Positions 1 through 7,467 of a stretch of 54,470 bases of DNA are shown here, piece after piece. The notes under the pieces were generated by a model that worked only from the letters and a program-made list of their open reading frames with translations, was not told the origin of the DNA and ran no database searches. This stretch comes from a virus, in the IMG/VR virus record IMGVR_UViG_3300030107_005947, positions 1-54,470 of that record. One strand, given 5' to 3'. The position numbers were made by a program, and so were the translations under genes. The stretch's first letter is position 1. Every line of letters starts with the position of its first letter.

Positions 1-23
1 AAAGAAAATATTATGTTTTTCAT
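1..23 (-). CDS. 5' end of a minus-strand gene cut by the window edge
   Basis: Only the first seven codons (MKNIIFS) are inside the window. The ATG at 23-21 has no Shine-Dalgarno sequence, but a TATAAT core (34-29) lies 5 bases upstream, the same arrangement seen before the genes starting at 7451 and 43551. It follows the prohead protease gene and would be the next late gene. Seven codons are too few to infer a function, and the start is inferred mainly from the promoter spacing. Confidence 0.4.
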
Positions 24-38
24 TAGTAATTATACTTA
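24..38 (-). promoter_or_regulatory. Putative phage late promoter (-10-only motif)
   Basis: On the minus strand the sequence reads TAAGTATAATTACTA directly before an ATG. It matches the repeated (T/A)AGTATAATA motif found before other virion genes. No TTGACA-like box was seen 17 bases upstream. Transcription would start at or next to the ATG. Confidence 0.45.
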
Positions 39-44
39 TTACCT

Positions 45-1211
45 CTAGCTTTTTTTCTTAAACTTTTTTAATGCTTCAGCGATTTTATCTCGTTTTTTAT
101 CACCAGGAGAACCTTCTTTAAAGTTCTTGTATCCCATTCGTTTTGCTTGTGCAGTCGCTACTGCAAAAGGATTTGTTACTTGTTTTTTTAACCATTTAGT
201 AAGTTCTTTTGATTTAGAAACATCTTCATAATCTTCCCATTCAAAAACAACTTTCTCCTTGTTTCTCATTAATCCAGTAGCATACTCTATGGCTTCTTGA
301 AGTCCTGCATCTGAGTAATCAAAATCTTCACCATTTACACTACCTTTATTAATCCATTTATTAAAAGAAGTTAAATAGTCTACTTTTCCATCTTTATAAA
401 GCAATTTTATTGGAGTATAGGAAACTACTTCTTTTTCGATAGTACAATCACAAGTTTCTTCTTTTTCTATAAGGCAACTACCATCAATACAGGAAGTTGT
501 TGCTGGTTCATCTGCTTTTAATATTTCAAAAGATGCTTCTTGATTTACACCTTTTTGACATATAGTAACCTCAGCTAATTCCAGTTTATTTACTTGCATA
601 ACATCTAATAAACCTTTTTTAACTGTTTCAGTTTCTATGGCACTACCAGCAATGCTATATGATTGCATTTCGCCTTTTGCTATTTGATCTCTAACCCTTT
701 CAGAAATTTTTGTATCATTCCTTAATTCAGTTATAAAGAATAAACCCTCATTATTAACACCAGACTTAAACACATTCCCAGATTTTGATATGTAGGCAGG
801 TAATGCCCAACCAATCTGAACGTCAGAATGTAAAACCATAGCGTTTCTTGTTCGTATATTTGACATATATTTCTCGAAAGCTGGTTCCAATGCTGAGGTT
901 AAAATTAAGTGTCCTTCTCTATCAATTATTTCAACAGAAGCTGGACCACCTATAACTAAATCATCATTATCTTCTAAATTTAAATTCTGCATTGCTTTTT
1001 GATATTTTTTGTTGTCGGGATATGCCCTAGCTAAAGTTAAAACTTCAGCAGGAGTAGAAAATCCACCCATAAACAATCTTTCGTATTCATCTAACGCTTC
1101 ACTAATATCTCCATAAGACGCTTTACCATCAATCGCTTTTTCTAGAAAAACAATCTCTGCTTCTGTATCTATATCTTGTATGTATGTTGATACTTTGATA
1201 TCGGTAGTCAT
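45..1211 (-). CDS. Prohead (capsid maturation) protease, XkdF-like
   Basis: This is probably the serine protease that cleaves scaffold and capsid protein in the procapsid. In the 388-residue product a His (H128, context VLHSDVQIGW) is followed by a Ser (S186, context YSIAGS) and then by ELAEVTICQKGVNQEA, the end-of-domain signature typical of prohead proteases of the XkdF and HK97 type. After about residue 240 come a Cys-rich linker (CIDGSC, CDC) and a basic C-terminal region resembling a DNA- or virion-binding tail. I chose the ATG at 1211, which overlaps the upstream stop (TAATG) and has GGGGAGGA about 12 bases before it. An in-frame TTG at 1232 is less likely. The gene lies downstream of the capsid gene, whereas in most phages the protease precedes it. 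Confidence 0.75.
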   Translation of the reverse strand: MTTDIKVSTYIQDIDTEAEIVFLEKAIDGKASYGDISEALDEYERLFMGGFSTPAEVLTLARAYPDNKKYQKAMQNLNLEDNDDLVIGGPASVEIIDREGHLILTSALEPAFEKYMSNIRTRNAMVLHSDVQIGWALPAYISKSGNVFKSGVNNEGLFFITELRNDTKISERVRDQIAKGEMQSYSIAGSAIETETVKKGLLDVMQVNKLELAEVTICQKGVNQEASFEILKADEPATTSCIDGSCLIEKEETCDCTIEKEVVSYTPIKLLYKDGKVDYLTSFNKWINKGSVNGEDFDYSDAGLQEAIEYATGLMRNKEKVVFEWEDYEDVSKSKELTKWLKKQVTNPFAVATAQAKRMGYKNFKEGSPGDKKRDKIAEALKKFKKKS

Positions 1212-2140
1212 TAGAACGAACTTCCTCCCCAAATAACGCCACTAACTGTCGGAGTATTTTGTGCCGCTATTAATGTAATTTTTTGCGTAAAGTGTAGTGG
1301 GAAATTAGTCTGGAATGTATCGCCACCGACAATTGGTATCCCACTATCCTCATCAGCGGCATCATTATCAAATCCTACATAAACAATATCGGCTGCTGTA
1401 CCACTTTCATTCTTGATAGTTATACCTCGAATAATGCTCATAGCGTGTCTTTTATAGGATTCAGAAGCATTTGCTGTCCCAGTCCAGAAATGATTGATTC
1501 CGAATGATCCATCAGTGTAATCCGATACTGCTGTGGTATCATGTCGTAATTCAAATTGAAATTTATCTAAATACCAGTTGATATTATGTTGAGTATTGGA
1601 TACTACATATAATCGATAAGTTGTAGCTGCTGTTAGTGGTGGGATAGTGTATTGTGCTGTTATTCTTCTCCAACTAGTTGCTAAGTTATCACTACCTGAG
1701 GTAGCGTGTATTGTTGTACCTGATGAATCTCTAATATCAATTTTTACGTTGCCAGAAGCTGATGCTCCTCTATGTTCAACGGCTACTGTTAAGAATTGAG
1801 GCTTTGTGCTTATTGGTATAGTAGTGCTTTCCCAGTACATACCTTCACCAGCTGCTGAGTTTGCTGGATTAACAAGCAACGATGCTGCACCAACAGATTG
1901 TTGACCAGTATCTCTTGATATCGCTGAACCTGTAGCAGTAAACATTGATATTGTAGAGCTTTCAACTCTTGGATTTGTAACAAGGTTAGTCGCAGTTTCA
2001 CCTCTAGCAACTGTAAACAAAGTACTTAGGGTGGTAGAAGTTGCCTCTCTAAAAGGTTGGTACTTTGTGTGTGGGTGCGTAGAGGTTCTTGTAGAGCCAT
2101 CGAACTCAAACTGTTTAACTGTTGTATGATCGAATAACAT
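1211..2140 (-). CDS. Putative virion decoration protein with jelly-roll-like domain
   Basis: The 309-residue protein is rich in Ser, Thr, Gly and Ala, as expected of a beta-structured virion protein. Residues ~50-205 resemble carbohydrate-binding-module or jelly-roll domains (TNLVTNPRVE near the start, TSWRRITAQYTIP later). The last ~75 residues (YVGFDNDAADE ... VSGVIWGG) resemble the whole 107-residue product encoded at 41883-41560 (YIAFDETATSS ... IRGIIWGR), so a small domain seems shared between head and fibre regions. ATG with GGAG 7 bases upstream. It lies between the membrane protein and the protease in the head block. Head decoration or surface adhesion is inferred. Confidence 0.5.
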   Translation of the reverse strand: MLFDHTTVKQFEFDGSTRTSTHPHTKYQPFREATSTTLSTLFTVARGETATNLVTNPRVESSTISMFTATGSAISRDTGQQSVGAASLLVNPANSAAGEGMYWESTTIPISTKPQFLTVAVEHRGASASGNVKIDIRDSSGTTIHATSGSDNLATSWRRITAQYTIPPLTAATTYRLYVVSNTQHNINWYLDKFQFELRHDTTAVSDYTDGSFGINHFWTGTANASESYKRHAMSIIRGITIKNESGTAADIVYVGFDNDAADEDSGIPIVGGDTFQTNFPLHFTQKITLIAAQNTPTVSGVIWGGSSF

Positions 2141-2152
2141 TAAATTCTCCTC

Positions 2153-2416
2153 TTATTTATTCATTAGATTTATCATCGCGGCTATACTCCCTAAGATTGC
2201 TGTGGTATGAAGTGCAATAACCCCTAAGGCTATCATTAAGACTCTGGCTCCATAAATCTTAGTTCTCCAAGCATTTATATCGCTTATTTGTTCGTTAGCA
2301 TTATCCAAACTCTCTTTTAATGAAGTATTTATGTCTGTTTGTTTATCTATATAAGAATCTAAACGTTCCATATAAACTGCAAGATTTACTTCTGTTTGGA
2401 TAGCATCACGAGCCAT
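2153..2416 (-). CDS. Small coiled-coil membrane protein, possibly holin-like
   Basis: The 87-residue product has a polar helical N-terminal half likely to form a coiled coil (residues ~8-48). A strongly hydrophobic stretch follows (~57-83, VLMIALGVIALHTTAILGSI) that could be one long or two short membrane segments. This layout resembles XhlA-type lysis accessory proteins, but no lysin gene is nearby, so a virion or membrane-anchoring role is equally possible. The ATG has AAGGAAG in front. A hairpin separates it from the decoration gene upstream. Confidence 0.5.
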   Translation of the reverse strand: MARDAIQTEVNLAVYMERLDSYIDKQTDINTSLKESLDNANEQISDINAWRTKIYGARVLMIALGVIALHTTAILGSIAAMINLMNK

Positions 2417-2453
2417 TTCACTTCCTTATATAATTAAAATTTATCATAAATAG

Positions 2454-2479
2454 TAGCCACCCCTTAATAGAGGTGGCTA
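2454..2479 (-). terminator. Stem-loop after decoration gene
   Basis: TAGCCACC (2454-2461) pairs with GGTGGCTA (2472-2479), an 8 bp stem with a 10-base loop between the stop at 2495 and the next start at 2416. The minus-strand flank is AT-rich but has no clean T run. It may act as a partial terminator or an mRNA-stabilising hairpin behind an abundant virion message. Confidence 0.5.
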
Positions 2480-2494
2480 TCTAAAATTACTTAA

Positions 2495-3151
2495 TTATGC
2501 TGGATAACCATAAAGGGTAATCCTAAATATTCCAGCTGTATAATCAGCATCAGTAGTTCCACCACCACCGACTAAATACAAGTATTCGTCAGCAGCTGGG
2601 GACGCTGTTAATCCAGCACTGTTATACTGATTAGCTGAAAGTCCTGCTATCCAATCTTGACCAGCAGTTAATAGGGCTGTTTCTGTAAGGGAACTAATTG
2701 CTCCATCTTCAACTCCAGTACCTTCATCAGCTGAATATAAATCGATATCAGGCTCACCACCTGCAGGAGTTTCTAAACAAGTCATTTCTCCAGCAAATAT
2801 TGTTCCATTAAGGGCTGCTGTTATTTGTCCTATATGACAAACATTGGAAGTACCATTTACACCAATTATATCTCCAGCTGCTGTATTTCTTAGACCTGTT
2901 AAATCTATCAGAATAGTTGTGGTTATCAAATCTCCAGCAACTTCTACATTAGCCTTATAAACAGTTCCAGTGCCGCCAGTAATCCCAGTACCAGCAGACA
3001 TATTTTGCATTCTAAATGCAGTTTCATCTGTGCTACCGAAAAGCAAAGTTTCAGCATCAGCCAGATAATTCCAGTCATACCCCAACGCACTTCGGGCTAT
3101 AACCCTTGTGTCGCCAGTGATATCACTTTGTTTAAAAGTATGTTTTACCAT
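2495..3151 (-). CDS. Putative capsid-associated structural protein
   Basis: The 218-residue protein has few charged residues and is rich in Gly, Ala and Thr, typical of beta-rich virion components. It lies two genes downstream of the major capsid gene. The N-terminus (MVKHTFKQSDITGDTRV) and the acidic patch DIDLYSADEGTGVED are the most distinctive parts. Similar short proteins next to capsid genes in marine phages are annotated as virion structural or head fibre proteins, but I see no motif that proves a role. The ATG has GGAG 8 bases upstream. A stem-loop follows the gene. Confidence 0.5.
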   Translation of the reverse strand: MVKHTFKQSDITGDTRVIARSALGYDWNYLADAETLLFGSTDETAFRMQNMSAGTGITGGTGTVYKANVEVAGDLITTTILIDLTGLRNTAAGDIIGVNGTSNVCHIGQITAALNGTIFAGEMTCLETPAGGEPDIDLYSADEGTGVEDGAISSLTETALLTAGQDWIAGLSANQYNSAGLTASPAADEYLYLVGGGGTTDADYTAGIFRITLYGYPA

Positions 3152-3165
3152 TTTTTATTCTCCAT

Positions 3166-3366
3166 TCATTCTATGATCGTACTATTCATATCATTTTGAA
3201 TATTTCTACTGGATCTCCATATAGCTTGTTTTATAGACTTTTTCAGTGCTATCGTTGAAGAAGTATCTTCTAATGATGCCTCCATCAAATTCATCACTTC
3301 TCCTACTAATCGTTTGCTATGAATGTCTACGCTTTGAAAAACATTTTCTAGATATACAGTTTTCAT
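3166..3366 (-). CDS. Small helical protein, paralogue of the 6952-6740 product
   Basis: The 66-residue product has no known function. Its middle (HSKRLVGEVMNLMEASL) matches HSRMVGKVLDLVEASL in the product at 6952-6740, followed in both by a Lys-rich helix. The two small genes flank the scaffold-capsid pair on either side. They could be capsid-assembly or minor head proteins. The start ATG has only a weak GGGAAT in front, directly after the hairpin behind the capsid gene. Confidence 0.55.
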   Translation of the reverse strand: MKTVYLENVFQSVDIHSKRLVGEVMNLMEASLEDTSSTIALKKSIKQAIWRSSRNIQNDMNSTIIE

Positions 3367-3395
3367 ATTCCCATTACATTACATAAATAATTAAT

Positions 3396-3421
3396 GGGTG
3401 GAGGATAGAATCGCTCCACCC
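3396..3421 (-). terminator. Stem-loop behind the major capsid gene
   Basis: GGGTGGAG (3396-3403) and CTCCACCC (3414-3421) form a perfect 8 bp GC-rich stem with a 10-base loop, 14 bases after the capsid stop codon. No T run follows on the minus strand (ATTAATTATTT). It is likely a leaky terminator or a 3' stabiliser giving high capsid mRNA relative to the downstream genes. Confidence 0.55.
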
Positions 3422-3434
3422 TTTAAAGTCAATT

Positions 3435-4775
3435 CTAGGTATTAAGATCAGCAATTTTTGCCTGATGTGTAAATGTCTTACAACGTAATTCAGCCATTGT
3501 ATAGATTAAACCTCTAACAACTAAGCTGTTAGCTGCAAAGTAATCTCTATTTTCAATAGCTTGTGTTGGACTTGCAATTGCAACTTCCAAACTATTTGTC
3601 GAAAGTACATATACATTTGATCCTAACACTGCATCAGCACTTGATACGGATTTAGCAGTGTCTGCATCTGGTAGAATTGGTATACCCATATAAGTAGCAA
3701 GTACCATACCAGTTCTTGTTCCTGGGTAAGTTCTTTCATCACCAATACCTACGCTGAATTCTTCTTGCCCTAAATATCTTTGTTGGGAATTTAGGAGCCT
3801 CTCGAGTTTAAAGTATTGGTCATGGCCCATCAGGATAAGATCAGGTTCACCACCATTTTCTCGAATCTTTTGAATTGCTGTGTCGATAAGGTTAAGAGAT
3901 AAATCTCTACCAGTACCACTATTATAGGAAGTGTTTGCTGCTGCATTCCAACCACCTGCTGTTCTACCACCAAGTGTTAAGTCGTATGCTCGAACTCTTG
4001 AACTACCTCCACCTCCGACAGCATCACCATCTTCAGCAACGATATCATCAATAGAAGTTAAACCAGCCCTTTCATAAATGAAAACTACGTCTCCGTCTGC
4101 ATAAGTTGTTCCAGATGCTACAGTCATAGCACCAGTGGAAGTGTTTATTGCTGAAATTGCCGAACCAGAAGTTCTATCAAAACCAGTAGCTGAAGCATCA
4201 TATTGTGATACTTTGTCACCAATTCTAAAGGAACTGGTAGCTATTGCTGCTGGGATTGTTACTGATGTTGAACCACCAGCACTTGCCAAATAGGCACTAC
4301 CAGCGTTAAGTTGCTGTCCAACCTCTTTGATGTGGTCAGTTTCAGCATTTTCAGTTTCCATTCCCAGAACATCTCCGACACCACCTTCAAGTCCTGCTGA
4401 AAATATTGCTTTTACAGAAGCACCGAATGTAGTACCGACAATTCTAGGTAATGAACTAACTGTTTGAATAGCACTTACGTCTACAGTTGGGAGACTTCCA
4501 GTTTCAGTTATTGGTAAACTTCTATTGGAACCACGATCGGATCGTATTCTCCAACCTGCTGTGCTTCCCCAAACTGTTTTAGGTAGTGCGTTAAAAAATC
4601 GTGTTTTATTGTTTAATGAGTCAAATACCTTTTTGCCAAAGGTTGCAGTAAAAATACCAGTATCCGTGTCCACAGTAAAGTATGTCTGCTTTTGCAAATA
4701 ATCTTCACCAAATACGGATTGATATATTCCTTTTTTCGATTGGGCAAGGAACTCACTTAAAGATGGATTAGCCAT
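3435..4775 (-). CDS. Major capsid protein, HK97 fold
   Basis: The 446-residue protein lies directly after a scaffold-like gene and in the head block. The C-terminal half has features of HK97-type capsids: a spine-helix region (NLIDTAIQKIRENGGEPDLILMG), a late hydrophobic strand (GMVLATYMGIPILPD) and a C-terminal P-domain segment (FAANSLVVRGLIYTMAEL). Residues ~165-235 (SVTIPAAIATSSFRIGDKV ... YADGDVVFIYE) look like an inserted small beta module. This resembles the repeat modules in the fibre gene at 31634-28011 and in the major tail protein. The ATG has AAGGGGA upstream. Transcription probably starts at the late promoter near 5610. Confidence 0.8.
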   Translation of the reverse strand: MANPSLSEFLAQSKKGIYQSVFGEDYLQKQTYFTVDTDTGIFTATFGKKVFDSLNNKTRFFNALPKTVWGSTAGWRIRSDRGSNRSLPITETGSLPTVDVSAIQTVSSLPRIVGTTFGASVKAIFSAGLEGGVGDVLGMETENAETDHIKEVGQQLNAGSAYLASAGGSTSVTIPAAIATSSFRIGDKVSQYDASATGFDRTSGSAISAINTSTGAMTVASGTTYADGDVVFIYERAGLTSIDDIVAEDGDAVGGGGSSRVRAYDLTLGGRTAGGWNAAANTSYNSGTGRDLSLNLIDTAIQKIRENGGEPDLILMGHDQYFKLERLLNSQQRYLGQEEFSVGIGDERTYPGTRTGMVLATYMGIPILPDADTAKSVSSADAVLGSNVYVLSTNSLEVAIASPTQAIENRDYFAANSLVVRGLIYTMAELRCKTFTHQAKIADLNT

Positions 4776-4801
4776 TATATATTTCCCCTTTTAGCTTGTG
4801 A

Positions 4802-5500
4802 TTACTGACGCATAAGTTCGTTAGGAACTCCGTCAGTATCTCCTACTTGAATTTTATATTGTAAATTTCTTAACTCTCGATATGAAAGTTTAGATAGTTG
4901 ATCTATCACACCATCATTTGTATCTTCAGATTTTTTGATAGGAGTTTCTTCATCAACACCAATAGTAGAATCATATTTAATTAACTCTGGTGCTTGAAGT
5001 CCACTTTCCTCTCTAAATCCTAATTGACGTAATCGAGTAGTAGCTTCTTTTTCTATTTTCTCATCAATTCCTTTTTGAAGTTCATCGAGTTGATTTTTCA
5101 AAAAAGCAATCTCATCTTCTTGAGATTTCTTATAGCCCATTCCACCCTTTTCAGCTTCTTCTTCCTCTTCTTCTTCTTCATCTTCTTTAGTATCATGACC
5201 TTCAACGTGGTCTTTCTCTAAAGTAACCTTAACGTGATCCTCATCTTTTTCCAATACTACTTCCTCTTCAGAAGTTTCTTCTTTCGCAAGATTAAGTCCT
5301 GCAAGTGCTTCGGAGACTGCTTTTGAAATCATTTCTTGGATTTCAGTGCGTTGAACTTCGGCTTCTTCCTGAGCCTTAGCTATTTCAACAGCTTCTTCCT
5401 CTTTAGCAAGTCTTTCGTCCATTTTAGAAAGGACTTCAGCAACGGCTTGTAGGGCTAAAGTTACTCCTTCATTGGAACTTTGTACATTTTCATCAGACAT
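4802..5500 (-). CDS. Capsid scaffolding protein
   Basis: The 232-residue product is highly charged, low in hydrophobic residues and largely coiled-coil. It contains a run of ten glutamates and acidic repeats (VTLEKDHVEGHDTKEDEEEE) around residues 100-120. This composition, together with its place immediately upstream of the major capsid gene, fits a scaffold that is later removed by the protease. I chose the ATG at 5500 because GGAGG lies 5 bases before it. A GTG at 5530 would add ten residues but lacks a good site. It is the first gene of the head operon, behind a ~105-base leader. Confidence 0.7.
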   Translation of the reverse strand: MSDENVQSSNEGVTLALQAVAEVLSKMDERLAKEEEAVEIAKAQEEAEVQRTEIQEMISKAVSEALAGLNLAKEETSEEEVVLEKDEDHVKVTLEKDHVEGHDTKEDEEEEEEEEAEKGGMGYKKSQEDEIAFLKNQLDELQKGIDEKIEKEATTRLRQLGFREESGLQAPELIKYDSTIGVDEETPIKKSEDTNDGVIDQLSKLSYRELRNLQYKIQVGDTDGVPNELMRQ

Positions 5501-5532
5501 TTTAACCTCCAGATGATGTATGTTTTTCACAT

Positions 5533-5564
5533 AGAAGAATGGTCTTAGCCACTTCCGTTCTTCT
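5533..5564 (-). promoter_or_regulatory. Hairpin in the 5' leader of the scaffold-capsid operon
   Basis: AGAAGAA (5533-5539) pairs with TTCTTCT (5558-5564), with further pairing possible inside (TGG/CCA). It falls within the untranslated leader between the late promoter and the scaffold start. It may protect the 5' end of an abundant late mRNA. Confidence 0.4.
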
Positions 5565-5602
5565 AAAAATAAATAAATATAAACGCTTGTATAAAAACGT
5601 CT

Positions 5603-5618
5603 ATACTTATTATACTAA
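5603..5618 (-). promoter_or_regulatory. Putative late promoter for scaffold and capsid
   Basis: The minus strand reads TTAGTATAATAAGTA, matching the repeated (T/A)AGTATAATAWT motif. The hexamer 17 bases upstream is AATAGA, so there is no -35 box. The site is ~105 bases before the scaffold ATG. Confidence 0.5.
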
Positions 5619-5660
5619 AAAGCTAAAATTTTCTATTCAAAATGTAAAAAATTATACAAA

Positions 5661-5693
5661 AAGGTTGACATATTGCGAATAATAAAGTACCTT
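5661..5693 (+). promoter_or_regulatory. Early sigma70-type promoter
   Basis: TTGACA (5665-5670) is preceded by AAAAAGG and followed after exactly 17 bases by TACCTT (5688-5693). It belongs to the GGTTGACA-N17-TACCAT family found five more times on this strand. It drives the small genes at 5773 and 5888. Confidence 0.75.
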
Positions 5694-5772
5694 TTACTTT
5701 AATTATGTATAAAATTCTACAGGAGGTTAGACACTACAGCTAAATAAAATTACAGTAAAAGGAGTTTTAATT

Positions 5773-5886
5773 ATGTGGGATAAATGGGCAGTAATAGAAC
5801 AAGCCACAGAAAAATTAGAAGATGAGTTAGGACGTGAGCCAACCCAAGAAGAACTATTGCAAGAAATAAAAAGAAGGAGCGTATAA
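5773..5886 (+). CDS. 37-residue protein resembling sigma70 region 3
   Basis: This tiny gene encodes a helical 37-residue product. Its core (EDELGREPTQEELLQEI) closely resembles the ELGREPT-x-EE motif of sigma70 region 3. The ATG has AAAAGGAG about 8 bases upstream, and the gene follows an early sigma70-type promoter. The next gene starts 1 base after its stop. As an early protein that mimics part of a sigma factor it could bind host RNA polymerase or an anti-sigma factor, but that is inference. The motif is short and could be chance similarity in a helical peptide. Confidence 0.55.
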   Translation: MWDKWAVIEQATEKLEDELGREPTQEELLQEIKRRSV

Positions 5887-5887
5887 A

Positions 5888-6091
5888 GTGCGAACAGCGA
5901 CAAGACAAGAACGGGAACATTTTAGACCAGATGAACTTGACTATGAAACAAAAGAGCTTATAATAATATCTATGTGTAATGAGTTCGAAATGACCCGAAA
6001 GCAAGTTTTACAATCTTGGAAAGATGATAAAATGCAAATGAAACGAGATTGGCATTATGTAATAGATAATTATGTACCAGATTTTTCGTAA
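5888..6091 (+). CDS. Small early protein of unknown function
   Basis: The 67-residue product is charged and helical, with MCNEFEMTRKQVLQSWKDD reminiscent of a helix-turn-helix segment. The GTG start has AAGGAG 8 bases before it, inside the end of the preceding gene, so the two are cotranscribed and probably translationally coupled. A strong terminator follows. I do not recognise the family. Position in a short early cassette suggests a host-takeover or regulatory role. Confidence 0.55.
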   Translation: MRTATRQEREHFRPDELDYETKELIIISMCNEFEMTRKQVLQSWKDDKMQMKRDWHYVIDNYVPDFS

Positions 6092-6114
6092 GGTTTCACC
6101 TCCCTTATGAGTAT

Positions 6115-6152
6115 AAAACTCCCCTGAAAATGGGGAGTTTTTTATTTCTTTT
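6115..6152 (+). terminator. Intrinsic terminator
   Basis: AAAACTCCCC (6115-6124) and GGGGAGTTTT (6132-6141) form a 10 bp stem with a 7-base loop, followed by TTATTTCTTTTT. It closes the 5773-6091 early unit. The next early promoter begins right behind it. Confidence 0.85.
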
Positions 6153-6160
6153 TAAAAAAA

Positions 6161-6191
6161 GGTTGACAAATATTATTTTATGTTGTACCAT
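6161..6191 (+). promoter_or_regulatory. Early sigma70-type promoter
   Basis: AAAAGGTTGACA has its TTGACA at 6163-6168 and is followed after 17 bases by TACCAT (6186-6191). It is one of the best copies of the family. It drives the gene starting at 6228. Confidence 0.8.
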
Positions 6192-6227
6192 GTATTCATA
6201 TTAAATAAATTATACAAGGAGTATAAC

Positions 6228-6683
6228 ATGAGTAAGCATATGATATTAATTAGTCCAGACACAAACCGACGTGAAGAACACACACAAATTGATCTTGCCA
6301 ACGGATGGAATGCCAACGATGAATTTTTTAACAACTTCATTAAAGATGAACCAAGATACCATACCTGTACTTGCAAGAACGCTAACCACACCATAATAGA
6401 GAGAATTGAATGTGAAGAAGTACTTGTTGAAGGGTTAGAAGCATTACACCGAAAGACTGGCTTAGAAGCATCAATTTTAATTGAAGATGCTATAGCTAAG
6501 ATTAAGAGATACCTTGCACCACACCAGTTTGAGAATCGAAAGAGTGGAGATTTAAACGACTTTGATACTAGAAGACAACCAATGGGAGATATTAACCACG
6601 GGCAATGGGCAATGTTACGATTAATGGAACTTTATGTAGCTTGTGTAAACAACCCAACCTACACAGTGTGGTACAGTTGCTAG
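6228..6683 (+). CDS. Early protein of unknown function
   Basis: The 151-residue product has a Cys pair (HTCTCKN, residues ~46-51) and a helical middle. Near the end is a conserved-looking HGQWAMLRLMELYVACVNNPTY. I do not recognise the family. The start is the ATG at 6228, which has AAGGAG 6 bases upstream. An in-frame ATG at 6180 would overlap the promoter's -10 region and can be excluded. The gene is monocistronic between an early promoter and a bidirectional terminator, in opposite orientation to the surrounding head genes. Confidence 0.7.
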   Translation: MSKHMILISPDTNRREEHTQIDLANGWNANDEFFNNFIKDEPRYHTCTCKNANHTIIERIECEEVLVEGLEALHRKTGLEASILIEDAIAKIKRYLAPHQFENRKSGDLNDFDTRRQPMGDINHGQWAMLRLMELYVACVNNPTYTVWYSC

Positions 6684-6708
6684 ACATAACATAGCTAAGG
6701 TAAATAAA

Positions 6709-6745
6709 ATAACTCCTCCGAAATATGGGGAGTTATTTTTTATTT
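6709..6745. terminator. Bidirectional intrinsic terminator
   Basis: ATAACTCC (6709-6716) pairs with GGAGTTAT (6729-6736), followed by TTTTTATTT on the plus strand and AT-rich sequence on the minus strand. It separates the convergent early gene (6228-6683) from the head gene ending at 6740. Confidence 0.8.
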
Positions 6746-6952
6746 GTCGTCTGGAGGAGAACCCTTGGCTTCTAGAATTAATATCTCATTTCTATAATCA
6801 TACATCGGTTGTTGTACTAACTTTTTTAATTTCTCTAATTGATTGCCTTCAGGTAAACTAGCCTCAACGAGGTCTAATACTTTACCTACCATTCGGCTAT
6901 GCTTTGCAATTATATATTCTTGATTTGGTGAAACTTTATTCATATCAACCAT
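6740..6952 (-). CDS. Small helical protein, paralogue of the 3366-3166 product
   Basis: The 70-residue product shares HSRMVGKVLDLVEASL and a following Lys-rich helix with the 66-residue product at 3366-3166. The function is unknown. The ATG has GGAGGG 5 bases upstream. It follows the gp10-like gene and is the last gene before the inverted early cassette, so the minus-strand transcript likely ends at the bidirectional terminator just beyond it. A minor head role is inferred from position only. Confidence 0.6.
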   Translation of the reverse strand: MVDMNKVSPNQEYIIAKHSRMVGKVLDLVEASLPEGNQLEKLKKLVQQPMYDYRNEILILEAKGSPPDDK

Positions 6953-6962
6953 TACTACCCTC

Positions 6963-7451
6963 CTAGGTTACTATACTTTTTGGCATATTATCTTGTATTA
7001 TTTGAGGTTGTCTGCTTTTGATTTTTTGAAATGCTCTTTCCAACCATGGGTTTGCTTTTATAGGTTGGCTCATATCAAAATTTCTCCAGCCGACACCTGA
7101 TATTTTTATAGGTTTAACATTACGCTGTTGTACTCTTCGGTGTTGTCTTACTGTATGCAGTTTTCTGGAATCATCTCTTTGATGTTCTCTAACAACTGAT
7201 ATCCAAGGATTTGGTCTTAGTGCTTCTCTTGTACCTTTATGAACTTCCATGGCATAAGGTGCATGGTACTTAATATTCCAACCATACGGGGTTACAACAA
7301 ACTCTGCTGAATTTTTTAGTCTACCAGAACTTACTGGGCAAGTTGCTTGTGCCTCGGCAAATACTTGTCTACCAACATCTATGAGATATTTTTTCATATC
7401 TCTATCTAGGTATTTAGAAACTCTTTTAAGTTTTCGAAATTGTCTAACCAT
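6963..7451 (-). CDS. HK97 gp10-like head-tail/tail completion protein
   Basis: The 162-residue protein has the signature of the HK97 gp10 family: CPVSSGRLKNSAEF near residue 39, then KYHAPYAMEVHKGTR, the 'YA-x-x-x-E-x-GT' element. The C-terminal half is basic and may contact DNA or the head. Members act at the head-tail junction or complete the tail. The ATG at 7451 has no ribosome binding site, and a TATAAT core lies exactly 6 bases upstream, so a leaderless mRNA is possible. The upstream stop codon overlaps this motif. Confidence 0.65.
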   Translation of the reverse strand: MVRQFRKLKRVSKYLDRDMKKYLIDVGRQVFAEAQATCPVSSGRLKNSAEFVVTPYGWNIKYHAPYAMEVHKGTREALRPNPWISVVREHQRDDSRKLHTVRQHRRVQQRNVKPIKISGVGWRNFDMSQPIKANPWLERAFQKIKSRQPQIIQDNMPKSIVT

Positions 7452-7467
7452 AACTATATTATACTAA
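7452..7467 (-). promoter_or_regulatory. Putative leaderless late promoter
   Basis: The minus strand reads TTAGTATAATATAGTT immediately before ATG. The TATAAT core (7463-7458) is 6 bases from the start codon and there is no Shine-Dalgarno site. It overlaps the TAG stop of the metallophosphatase gene. Confidence 0.5.

Noticed and set aside
1212-1232. TTG start for the protease seven codons upstream
   Set aside because: The ATG at 1211 overlaps the previous stop and has a strong GGGGAGGA in front; the TTG has no such site.
2454-3421. CRISPR-like repeats from the two hairpins
   Set aside because: They are single palindromes of different sequence, not repeated units with spacers.
5705-5743. 12-codon frame in the early leader
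   Set aside because: No binding site precedes its ATG and it is too short to support.
6180-6227. Upstream ATG for the 6228 gene
   Set aside because: It would lie within the promoter spacer and -10 box; the ATG at 6228 has AAGGAG at the right distance.
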